Notes: generated by a model from the letters alone, not told the origin. A stretch of DNA of 9,576 nucleotides from an uncultured Ignavibacteria bacterium (GCA_937924675.1 CALEVL010000138.1:1-9576); one strand, 5' to 3'; shown: positions 1 through 6,166, numbered from the stretch's first letter. Numbers and translations: made by a program.

Positions 1-669
1 AGATGGATTGAGGGCATAAATTTTTTCAAGCTCCACACCGGGGTGAAGCCATGGTCCGTCTGAACCAAAGAGAATCTTGCTTGCTCCTGCCCTGCTTAGG
101 GCTTCACTTAGTAGGTCAAATCTTCTTATACCTGACGTGTCAGTAAATATATTGGGAAATCTTGTTAAAGGATCTATGAAAGTTTTCTGAGCACGCCAGT
201 CATCCGCAAAACTTCCCAGATGCGGTATTATGAAATTTACATCAGGATACTCGTTTGCAATAAGATACACTTGTGAAATTTCTCCCATAACATCATAGAG
301 AACCGGCAATGAAAAATATTTCGCAGTCTCGCAAATTTCCCTGGATATGCTTGCATCATATCGATGAACCTTTATTCCGCAGAATTGATATCCAACAATC
401 GCTTTGCTAATCAAAGGGAAAACTCGGCCGGCATCCCTTCGTGCGTGTACAAAAGCAAAACCGTAGAACTTATCCCTATTTGATGAGACTATTTTTGCCA
501 CATTATAGTTAGCCTTAGCGTAATCAGAATGAAATACGGAGAACAAAACAGTTTGTGAAATATTATACTTATCTGCGTATTCCAAATATTTACCTAAGGG
601 CGCATTTGTATCCCAAGGTCCAGACAATCCGTTACCTTTGCCAGCATGGCAGTGTGAATCTATTATCAT
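1..669 (-). CDS. Amidohydrolase-2 family metal-dependent hydrolase (3' end off window)
   Basis: The reading frame stays open from an ATG at 669 to the window edge, giving 223 residues without a stop; the C-terminus is missing. The protein begins MIIDSHCH, the D-x-H-x-H metal motif at the end of strand 1 of the amidohydrolase TIM barrel (D4, H6, H8). Further family marks are GIKVHR (98-103), IIPHLGS with H149, and FGSDGPW with the catalytic-type Asp D204. These fit the Amidohydro_2 group (cytosolic hydrolases and decarboxylases of small molecules). The substrate cannot be told. Where many members have an H-x-G strand end, this protein reads LPVLYDVMG (D126), so one usual His ligand may be replaced. 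It lies 156 bp downstream of the four-gene operon on the same strand; whether it is co-transcribed is unclear. No strong Shine-Dalgarno precedes the ATG (leader CATAAAA). Confidence 0.85.
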   Translation of the reverse strand, partial: MIIDSHCHAGKGNGLSGPWDTNAPLGKYLEYADKYNISQTVLFSVFHSDYAKANYNVAKIVSSNRDKFYGFAFVHARRDAGRVFPLISKAIVGYQFCGIKVHRYDASISREICETAKYFSLPVLYDVMGEISQVYLIANEYPDVNFIIPHLGSFADDWRAQKTFIDPLTRFPNIFTDTSGIRRFDLLSEALSRAGASKILFGSDGPWLHPGVELEKIYALNPS

Positions 670-825
670 TTTTATGAATTGTTCAGATTGAATGTATAAA
701 TTCATCCAAGAATTGTTGTTCAGCTTCTGGATCAGAGTTAATGACCAAAGTTTATTTACTGAAAGAAATTGATTTCAATCAAGCCAGATTCAATGAGCTG
801 AAGTTAAATCCCGTTAACCAACAAT
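670..825. other. Intergenic gap with a short palindrome
   Basis: This 156-bp spacer lies between the PG-binding gene and the amidohydrolase gene. It holds a palindrome TTGATT-TC-AATCAA at 769-782. There is no T-run beside it, so it is a better candidate for an operator than for a terminator. I see no coding potential here. Confidence 0.3.
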
Positions 826-1749
826 TTAAGCACTACTCTTTATTATGGCAAAGTGGCTAGTGGAATTAACTAAACCATCCGGCCCTAAAGGAATTCTACC
901 ATAAGAAACAGAATCACTTAAGTTACCTCCAATTACCTCTGCAGAACTGCCAGTGACCCTTACAACAAAATCTCCATGTGTCCCTGGTTTGTCGGGTGCT
1001 ATGTTTTCGTAGGTAAATGAAGAACTGCCTCTATTTTGAACGACAATGTCTCCTGCTTCAGGTTTCCTTTCACTGATTCTATAAGCCTTGAACGGGTTTG
1101 TGTTGTTTTGCTCACGGTTCAACTTAGCATAATAAGTGTAAGTTGAGTGTGCGCCACTATATCTGAAATTGTTTCCTCCTCCTGCTTTCTTGACAACCCA
1201 TGAGATGAATGCGGCACTCCAAGCAAGGCTATTTGTGAAACCATATATAGAACCGGTACCTGTTAGCCAATAGTCCTTCAATGTTTCCCTAATAGATGCA
1301 TCAGTTTCCTTAGTATTCCCTTTTCCCCACTTATTCCATTCCTGTATTGCAACGTTTACGATATTACTCCTTAAGCTACTTAATCCCGGTTGAGGAGTAT
1401 AGACTGTGGGTGGTGTAGTAGTAGGAGGTGAAACACCCGAACCCGGGGGACTGCCTGCACCCGCTCTCAATAAGGCAGCCTCGGTATTTGGTCCTACAAT
1501 TCCATCAACCAATAATCGAGCTTTAGTCTGAAAGCTCCTTATCGCACTTCTTGTTTTAGGACCAATTATTCCGTCAACACTTAATCTCAGTTTCATAATC
1601 CTGTTGAGCGAAGACTGGACCCACTTAGCATAGACTGCCGATGATCTATTGATTTCAAATTCAGTTTCGTGGTCCCATTCATACTGGAAAATTTCAGGAT
1701 ATAATACCATTTCGTTTTTGTCAAATTGTCTGTTGTAATCCCTTCTCAT
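826..1749 (-). CDS. Peptidoglycan-binding protein with DUF2272-like C-terminal domain
   Basis: This 307-aa protein has three parts. Residues 1-34 form an acidic/aromatic leader containing QFDKNEMVLYPEIF, nearly the same as the leader of the 250-aa protein that opens the operon. Residues about 36-95 are a PG_binding_1 domain, with the hallmark DGIIGPKT (59-66) repeated as DGIVGPNT (82-89). A Gly/Pro/Thr linker spans about 97-122. Residues about 125-305 resemble DUF2272, an NlpC/P60/CHAP-like fold, with WSAAFISWV (177-185), YSGAHS (H201), EAGDIVV (231-237) and GTHGDFVV (H258). The place where CHAP enzymes carry the nucleophilic Cys is Ser178; I recall Ser as usual in DUF2272, so cleavage of peptidoglycan is possible but not shown. 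No Sec signal peptide or membrane segment is visible, so an envelope role would need another export route. It is the last gene of the operon and has the clearest ribosome site there. Confidence 0.88.
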   Translation of the reverse strand: MRRDYNRQFDKNEMVLYPEIFQYEWDHETEFEINRSSAVYAKWVQSSLNRIMKLRLSVDGIIGPKTRSAIRSFQTKARLLVDGIVGPNTEAALLRAGAGSPPGSGVSPPTTTPPTVYTPQPGLSSLRSNIVNVAIQEWNKWGKGNTKETDASIRETLKDYWLTGTGSIYGFTNSLAWSAAFISWVVKKAGGGNNFRYSGAHSTYTYYAKLNREQNNTNPFKAYRISERKPEAGDIVVQNRGSSSFTYENIAPDKPGTHGDFVVRVTGSSAEVIGGNLSDSVSYGRIPLGPDGLVNSTSHFAIIKSSA

Positions 1750-1756
1750 GTCTGTT

Positions 1757-1762
1757 TCCTCT
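1757..1762 (-). promoter_or_regulatory. Ribosome binding site of the PG-binding protein gene
   Basis: The minus strand reads AGAGGA seven bases before the ATG at 1749. It overlaps the TAA stop of the upstream 444-aa gene (1762-1764), which suggests translational coupling. It is the only strong Shine-Dalgarno site in this operon. Confidence 0.6.
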
Positions 1763-3096
1763 TAAAATTTTTGGAAATTCTCAATTTGATTTTGCATCTT
1801 CTGATAGATCAGAACAGATGGCAGAAGATCTCTTGTATCGGTGAAGACATTATATTTTGAATTGTCAGCTGAAAGGTCAACGCCGGTTACCGTGTTGTAC
1901 CTGTGAATATAAGTCTGAATAGTATCTCTGAAATAACTTGCCCATGCCTTGGCAGCTGCTTCATTCATAGCCGTCCAGTTTATAAATCTAACAGAAAGCA
2001 AAATTATTTCGCCTTTCTCTGCAAGATCATTGAATACGCGAATTGATATTGGATTCCATCCTTGTAAGCCTTTCATAGCATCAACTCTTCTCATCCAGTC
2101 AGCACCGTATGGAATCAATGGTCGTTCTCTCAAATAGTCTCCAATCTCTGAACGGTTGAGAATCTGTTGTTCAATCAAGATTTCAATTCTTGCCTGTCTT
2201 GCAAAATAAACCGCCTGATTTACATCTCCTTTGGCAAGGATAAGATTCAAATCCTGCAAAGCAGTAAGAACCGGAAAAGCGTTGGCATTGATAGTATTGT
2301 CATCTGCCTGTTTGAAATATGCTGAACACTCCATTAAGAGCTTATTGAATGCGGAGTGAAATTCTGAACGAACATCAGTTGCACGCAAGTTCCTTCTCGA
2401 TGACAATATGTAACCGTACTGGTTCTGATACTCAAGTGACCGTTCTTCAGGTATTAGTAGTTCACCAATTCTCAAATCCCTAATGTATCCTGTCAGCAAA
2501 TCGTTGACTGGTCTAAGAGGATCAAGAGTAAGGTTCATTAGTTTCTCTGTCCATTTTCCGGGCTTATTGCGATACCTCTCAGTAATTGCAAAAAGTGTCT
2601 GACAAGTGAACCCTTCTTCAAGCCAATAATTATATATCAGCTCCAATGCAAACGGGTAATCGTGATTTGCAACATTCAGTGTCTTATATAGATCACAGAT
2701 TGGATTTGACAGATCACTGCAGTTTGCAAAGTTATAACTTTTCTCATCATTTGGGAACCATTCTTTCATTTTGTCTGTAACAGATTTCTTTAGGTCACTA
2801 TATTGTTTCTTATTTTTCGCTTCTTTCTCAATGTTGTCCTGTACTGTTTTGTGCATTCCGATCAGATTTCCGAACAAGTCATCGGCTGTAAATTCGCCTG
2901 CCGGTCGTTCATTTGATTTTAGCTTAACATCAAATGAACTATTTGTTACATTTATTGCCATTGGATCATCTGAACTATTTGTTACCTTTACTGTCACTGG
3001 GGATTTCGGGTCCTTGAAATCGGCAGTGTCTATTTTAACAGCACTTGCCAATTCAACTTTTGTTATATCTCCTTGCTTGTTTTCTTCTTCCATCAT
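1762..3096 (-). CDS. Helical protein of unknown function with N-terminal VTNSS repeat
   Basis: I do not recognise a named domain in this 444-aa protein. It starts with an acidic, Lys-rich stretch (MMEEENK). A beta-type tandem repeat of 12 residues follows: PVTVKVTNSSDD (33-44) then PMAINVTNSSFD (45-56). From about 85 onward it is mostly helical, with aromatic-rich, conserved-looking blocks: LIYNYWLEEGF (153-163), LDPLRPVNDLLTGYI (191-205), WMRRVDAMKGLQGW (334-347) and GEIILLSVRFINW (362-374). No signal peptide or membrane span is seen. Cysteines are few (C126, C134, C165, C257). It is the third gene of the operon, 24 bp after the metallopeptidase-like gene and 12 bp before the PG-binding gene, so it probably works with them. 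The start is chosen at the first of two consecutive ATGs, with an A-rich leader and no Shine-Dalgarno. A structural, adaptor or payload role is possible; the sequence does not decide. Confidence 0.85.
   Translation of the reverse strand: MMEEENKQGDITKVELASAVKIDTADFKDPKSPVTVKVTNSSDDPMAINVTNSSFDVKLKSNERPAGEFTADDLFGNLIGMHKTVQDNIEKEAKNKKQYSDLKKSVTDKMKEWFPNDEKSYNFANCSDLSNPICDLYKTLNVANHDYPFALELIYNYWLEEGFTCQTLFAITERYRNKPGKWTEKLMNLTLDPLRPVNDLLTGYIRDLRIGELLIPEERSLEYQNQYGYILSSRRNLRATDVRSEFHSAFNKLLMECSAYFKQADDNTINANAFPVLTALQDLNLILAKGDVNQAVYFARQARIEILIEQQILNRSEIGDYLRERPLIPYGADWMRRVDAMKGLQGWNPISIRVFNDLAEKGEIILLSVRFINWTAMNEAAAKAWASYFRDTIQTYIHRYNTVTGVDLSADNSKYNVFTDTRDLLPSVLIYQKMQNQIENFQKF
2929..3000 (-). 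repeat. Two tandem 36-bp units encoding a 12-aa VTNSS repeat
   Basis: Two adjacent 36-bp units, sharing GAACTATTTGTTAC on the plus strand at 36-bp spacing, encode residues 33-44 and 45-56 of the 444-aa protein. The shared core is V-T-N-S-S-x-D. The alternating V-x-V-x-V pattern suggests paired beta strands. Confidence 0.75.
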
Positions 3097-3120
3097 TTAA
3101 GTGTTTAAGTTTTTGAAATA

Positions 3121-4374
3121 TTATCTTTGTGATGCCCACCTGTTCAATTGACGCTTGAGCAAATGGCTTTCTTCACTTGAGCTTACTGCTTGATCGGCCT
3201 TTGCCTGGCCAAGAATCGCAAATACTATAATCGGACTCGTTCGATCAATTAAGTACGGATTTCTCTTCCATGTTTGATAAGCTTCTCTAAAAGTCTTAGG
3301 TTGTCTATCCTGGATTTGAAACAAGTCAATCAGCCGTTTTCCTTTCAATGATTCCGGCTTGTTATTTATTACTAAATCAACGAATCTGTCCATTTCATTT
3401 CCCAGTTGATTAAGAATTAATACCTGCTCTTTTGGCAGTTTATCATGCGGATAAAATGATTCCCAAAGCTTCCACAGATTGTCCCACTGTTCATCCGGAA
3501 AAAGTTTTCTGCCAAAAGTGCAGCTTAACATTACACGAATATATGGAGCAGGATGCGGATCGGCGAGATCAAATCGGAACTGAAAATAACTGGGTAATGA
3601 TACTACTCCCATTAAGCCGATAGTTGAGCTAATTCCTAACTGCGCAAGTGCCCAAAAGTCAGCAATGATTTCTGAGATCCATCTTTCATAATATTTCCAT
3701 GCTGTATGATTGACACCTGTTTCTTGCTTCACTTTGTTGATGTCACCTTTGAGAGATGGAATTAGATCGAGAAGGGCAGCGCCTTGATGACCAACCTCAT
3801 GAATCAAAGATGATGCGATACCATTGCCCACCATTCTCTCTCTTGGAATTTGAATCACTGCTACCGGATTTTCATCTCCTCCCGGCAGACGTGTTCTTGC
3901 TCTCCTAATTGCTGCGCCATGTCCACGGTCAAGATATACCATTAAAGATGGTGCTTCGTAGTATTCACTTCCAATCTTCAGTCCGTCTTCAGCCAAGACA
4001 TCTAACCCGGATAACCAAATACCAACTTCGTGCTCACTTCTCTGTGACATTACGTCAGCGAAGATGTCTAATTGGTCGAGTATCTGGTTATATCTTAGTT
4101 TTAGCACTGTAAAACGAGTCTGAAGATTTTCTTCAGTGGAGTTGTTTGCTTCTTCAGATTTAAGAAATGTAATGAATTGTCTTATCCCGTTTCTTAGTTC
4201 ACTCTTTCCGCGATCTAATAGCTGCGTAATCAGTTTAAGTGCGTGTGATGAAACCGAGGCACTTCTAACCATTGGCATTGTCAATTCAAAAGGTTTCATT
4301 TCTTCTAATCTTATTAATAAAGATTTGGATTCTGAAATTAGAAATTCTTTAGCAAACAGTCTTTTATCTGACAT
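3121..4374 (-). CDS. Putative zinc metallopeptidase (HEVGH zincin)
   Basis: This 417-aa protein carries the zincin signature HEVGH at 192-196 inside a hydrophobic helix (ASSLIHEVGHQGAALL). Forty-three residues after the first His comes SEIIADFWAL, with E235 and D239; the E-x-x-A-D pattern fits the third zinc ligand of gluzincin-type peptidases. A later DPHPAPYIRV (272-281) recalls the HP-x-P-x-x-R segment of several such families. A long helical N-terminal region (about 1-115) comes before the catalytic part, with a stretch rich in S/E/N around 73-85. No signal peptide is visible, and the GLMGVVSL stretch at 253-260 is too short for a clear membrane span, so a soluble enzyme is likely. It is the second gene of the operon, 23 bp after the glycine-zipper gene. 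It could process the leader-bearing products of genes 1 and 4, or be an exported toxin; both are inference. The exact family is not recognised. Confidence 0.85.
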   Translation of the reverse strand: MSDKRLFAKEFLISESKSLLIRLEEMKPFELTMPMVRSASVSSHALKLITQLLDRGKSELRNGIRQFITFLKSEEANNSTEENLQTRFTVLKLRYNQILDQLDIFADVMSQRSEHEVGIWLSGLDVLAEDGLKIGSEYYEAPSLMVYLDRGHGAAIRRARTRLPGGDENPVAVIQIPRERMVGNGIASSLIHEVGHQGAALLDLIPSLKGDINKVKQETGVNHTAWKYYERWISEIIADFWALAQLGISSTIGLMGVVSLPSYFQFRFDLADPHPAPYIRVMLSCTFGRKLFPDEQWDNLWKLWESFYPHDKLPKEQVLILNQLGNEMDRFVDLVINNKPESLKGKRLIDLFQIQDRQPKTFREAYQTWKRNPYLIDRTSPIIVFAILGQAKADQAVSSSEESHLLKRQLNRWASQR

Positions 4375-4397
4375 TAGAGTTCAATAAGGGAATGAAT

Positions 4398-5150
4398 TCA
4401 AAACTCAAAGTATTCCTGGTCTGGAGCAAGAGTTGAATTTCCGCTACCTGAAGCACCGACACCTGAAGCTTGAAGTTGCGAGGATAATCTCTGTACGGAA
4501 TCTTCAAGTCTCAAAATTCTTTCAGCAAGCATTTGATATCCACCGCCCGTCGGACCTCTTCTCCTGAGCAGTCCGGGTGCGAATTTTCGCGCTGCATTGG
4601 TTGTTGCTGAACGTGCTGCATCTCCTGGTCGCTGAGATTGATTGGCAGAAGCTGCTTGCCTTGCAGCATTTCCGGCAAATCTCACATAGGCTTTCGCAGT
4701 TTCAAACTCTCTATCTTCCTGGCTAAGTCCTTCAAGCTCAAGCTCAAACATGTTAGAAGCCGCACTTCCAAGTGCTCCACCGATTGCTGTTCCCAAGCCG
4801 GGTGCCACAAATGTGCCCAAAGCGCCTCCCGCAATTGGTAGAGCTTTTTTAGCAATTCCTTTTAACATCCCTCCAAGAGCTTTTGCTGTACCTGAACGCA
4901 TGAATTTACTTACTCCTCCTACGGCCTTCTTAAACAGCTTGCCAAGAAACATATCAAGTTCTGCTTCGTTAGTTACTGAAAGCAGTTCAGAAGCCAGTTC
5001 CATTTGGCTCGCTTCACTAAATGTTCCTTCCATACTGTAAACCTCTCCCTGTGTTCCATTTGAGTACTCAAATTCCTGATAGATCTCACCGAAATACTCA
5101 GGCTGAAGTTCAAATTCGTTTTGCTCAAAATTGTTTTGAAAATTTTTCAT
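4398..5150 (-). CDS. Glycine-zipper protein with E/F-rich leader
   Basis: This 250-aa protein opens the four-gene operon. Residues 1-33 form a leader rich in F, E, N and Q, containing NFEQNEFELQPEYF, matched in the PG-binding protein at the end of the operon. Residues about 69-103 are basic and amphipathic (KLFKKAVGG, KGIAKKAL). Residues about 104-132 are a glycine zipper of small residues (PIAGGALGTF, GLGTAIGGALGSAAS) that could insert into or span a membrane. MFELELEGLSQEDREFE (134-150) follows, then an Ala-rich helix (AYVRFAGNAARQAAS). Residues 190-204 hold FAPGLLRRRGPTGGG, and 205-228 a likely short coiled coil. The tail is Gly/Ser-rich and ends EYFEF. I believe similar EFE-rich hypothetical proteins with the L-E-G-L-S-x-E-D-x-E-F core occur in other bacteria, but I know no named family. 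A pore-forming, membrane-anchoring or carrier role is inference. The start ATG has no Shine-Dalgarno, but a sigma-54-like promoter lies 46-62 bases upstream. Confidence 0.85.
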   Translation of the reverse strand: MKNFQNNFEQNEFELQPEYFGEIYQEFEYSNGTQGEVYSMEGTFSEASQMELASELLSVTNEAELDMFLGKLFKKAVGGVSKFMRSGTAKALGGMLKGIAKKALPIAGGALGTFVAPGLGTAIGGALGSAASNMFELELEGLSQEDREFETAKAYVRFAGNAARQAASANQSQRPGDAARSATTNAARKFAPGLLRRRGPTGGGYQMLAERILRLEDSVQRLSSQLQASGVGASGSGNSTLAPDQEYFEF

Positions 5151-5181
5151 TTCTGGGATTTTTATTTTTATTGAATTGTAC

Positions 5182-5194
5182 TTACTACAAGTAA
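5182..5194. promoter_or_regulatory. Palindrome at the predicted start of the four-gene transcript
   Basis: TTACT-ACA-AGTAA is a perfect 5-bp-arm inverted repeat. It overlaps the transcription start predicted from the sigma-54-like element (about 5186). It could be an operator or a 5' hairpin. The arms are short, so chance is possible. Confidence 0.2.
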
Positions 5195-5195
5195 T

Positions 5196-5212
5196 ATCAA
5201 TTACCGTGCCAA
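5196..5212 (-). promoter_or_regulatory. Sigma-54-like promoter candidate
   Basis: The minus strand reads TTGGCACGGTAATTGAT. The -24 half TTGGCACG matches the sigma-54 consensus fully, and the -12 half is TTGAT where TTGC[AT] is expected, with the correct 10-base spacing between GG (5210-5209) and the -12 dinucleotide. The predicted start near 5186 would give a leader of about 36 nt before the ATG at 5150. The -12 G-A instead of G-C is a real weakness, and sigma-54 has not been shown in this organism. Confidence 0.35.
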
Positions 5213-5253
5213 AGTGAATTCTGCTTGTCTTAGTTATTAGTGTCCGTTCAGCC

Positions 5254-5310
5254 GCGAAAAATTATTCATCAATTTCATAACTATAGGACTGATTGTGAAT
5301 AAATTTTCGC
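5254..5310. repeat. Imperfect 18-19 bp inverted repeat
   Basis: The left arm GCGAAAAATTATTCATCAA (5254-5272) and the right arm TTGTGAATAAATTTTCGC (5293-5310) are complementary except for one mismatch and one extra base, around a 20-bp spacer. It could form a long hairpin, be the ends of a tiny mobile element, or bind a regulator. It sits about 100 bp upstream of the four-gene operon. Confidence 0.5.
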
Positions 5311-5803
5311 AATGATAACATCCGATCGGCACTTGGATGTAAGAGCGAAGTGGCTTAAGTAGAATAAATAATGTCCATTTCTTAAAGCGGTTATAAACTT
5401 CAGAATGAGATCGAAATCTACACTCTATAAATCGAGTAATGTGTCAACTGAGCAGTTTAAAAATTATGCAAAGGAATGGATCTCATTTAGTAATTAAGTA
5501 TAGATATTGAATAATTAATTAATATCGTAAAATGAATGAGGCAATTTAGGTTCAGATAAATAAACTTGTAACAAAAAGCACTCTTGCATCGCGTAACAAA
5601 TCACTGGATGAAGGCATTCCCGCATCAGGATATCATCTCCTGGCAATTGATACCTCAAATGAGATTCCCTCACAAATAAAATTTTCCGAAGAAATCGAAT
5701 TTTGTAAGAATTTTAGTGGAGTAATTTTACTTTCCTTTGTCTCAGTAGTATTTTTCGATGGGAGTTCTTTCAATGCAAATCTTATCCATTGTATTTGTGT
5801 CCA

Positions 5804-6001
5804 CTACAAAAATAATGCGGCCAAAAATATTGTGAAATTCCAGAATCTGTAATTGTTAATCTTTTGGTCTTCGTTCAGTAAATATTGATTAACCAAGATT
5901 GTGATGAGCAAGAAGAAAAGAGGAAGTCCAAAGTGGAATTTTGGAATTTGCGAAAGTATTCTAAAATATTTTTTCATAATCAGATTAAATTTGCTTTGCA
6001 T
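5804..6001 (-). CDS. Small hydrophobic ORF, perhaps truncated membrane protein
   Basis: This 65-aa frame could start at 6001 or, more likely, at the second ATG at 5977 (MKKYFRILSQ, 57 aa). A strong membrane segment covers residues about 26-43 (GLPLFFLLITILVNQYLL), and a second begins at about 54 (WNFTIFLAALFL) but is cut by a TAG stop at 5804-5806. The same frame then stays open for 56 more codons to a TGA at 5633-5635, and for another 26 codons after that. The ORF may therefore be the 5' part of a decayed longer gene. No Shine-Dalgarno site is seen. The product is not recognised. It lies downstream of the hsdS 3' remnant on the same strand. An intact small membrane protein or a chance frame remains possible. 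Confidence 0.3.
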   Translation of the reverse strand: MQSKFNLIMKKYFRILSQIPKFHFGLPLFFLLITILVNQYLLNEDQKINNYRFWNFTIFLAALFL

Positions 6002-6041
6002 TAAGCTTTACTGGTGCTTCAAGATCTGAAAAAATGGGGTT

Positions 6042-6062
6042 CGCTTATTGAAGCGTTTTATT
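6042..6062. terminator. Weak hairpin, possible terminator
   Basis: CGCTT-ATTG-AAGCG (6042-6055) forms a 5-bp stem with a 4-base loop, followed on the plus strand by TTTTATT. On the minus strand it lies just after the stop of the hsdS remnant, and a run of six T comes several bases later. The stem is short, so confidence is low. Confidence 0.2.
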
Positions 6063-6072
6063 GCGAGAAATG

Positions 6073-6147
6073 TCAGTCAAACCCCACCCGCACCTGCCCG
6101 TTCATCAGCATTGGCAAAAGCCAGTCGCGGAGATGGGAGAGTTTTTG
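6073..6147 (-). pseudogene. 3' remnant of a second hsdS gene
   Basis: The minus strand encodes QKLSHLRDWLLPMLMNGQVRVGFD and a TGA at 6073-6075. All but the last two residues match the C-terminal tail of the intact HsdS (residues 378-399), with Q in place of K near the start. No HsdS-like sequence precedes it: upstream codons in the same frame (WIVQSGDCHQW) look unrelated, and a membrane-protein gene ends 75 bp away. The differences from the intact copy inside the coding part are mostly synonymous (CTC/CTT, TTA/TTG, CCG/CCA). That suggests it came from another functional hsdS allele rather than from a recent copy of this one. Confidence 0.7.
6081..6147. repeat. Direct repeat copy A of the hsdS 3' end
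   Basis: A 67-bp segment matching 6708-6774 at 63 of 67 positions (my count), in the same orientation, 627 bp apart. Together the two copies bracket the small membrane-protein gene. Confidence 0.85.
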
Positions 6148-6166
6148 CCATTGGTGACAATCCCCT

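Larger units (their letters stand above)
5151..5803. other. Gene-poor AT-rich spacer
   Basis: About 650 bp with no credible complete gene. It holds a promoter candidate and a small palindrome near 5182-5212, a long imperfect inverted repeat at 5254-5310, and a 6-bp-arm inverted repeat ACATCC/GGATGT (5318-5323, 5335-5340). It also has a 9-bp inverted pair AATGAGATC/GATCTCATT (5404-5412, 5479-5487). Its right part (from about 5555) may be the decayed 3' portion of the membrane-protein frame at 5804-6001. Confidence 0.5.

Noticed and set aside
2929..3000. CRISPR-like array
   Set aside because: There are only two tandem 36-bp units without spacers, in frame inside a coding sequence; they are protein repeats.
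3785..3799. HEVGH taken as a DUF4157 (contractile-injection-system-associated) metallopeptidase
   Set aside because: DUF4157 has an HE-x-x-H-V-x-Q type context near the N-terminus; here the context is LIHEVGHQGAALL in mid-protein with a downstream ExxAD, which points to another zincin family.
5151..5803. tRNA, small RNA or riboswitch in the spacer
   Set aside because: I found no cloverleaf, no CCA end and no recognisable riboswitch core; only simple inverted repeats are visible.
5550..5852. A 100-codon plus-strand open frame in the spacer
   Set aside because: It contains no ATG in frame and no ribosome site, overlaps the minus-strand membrane-protein frame, and its length is not surprising in AT-rich DNA.
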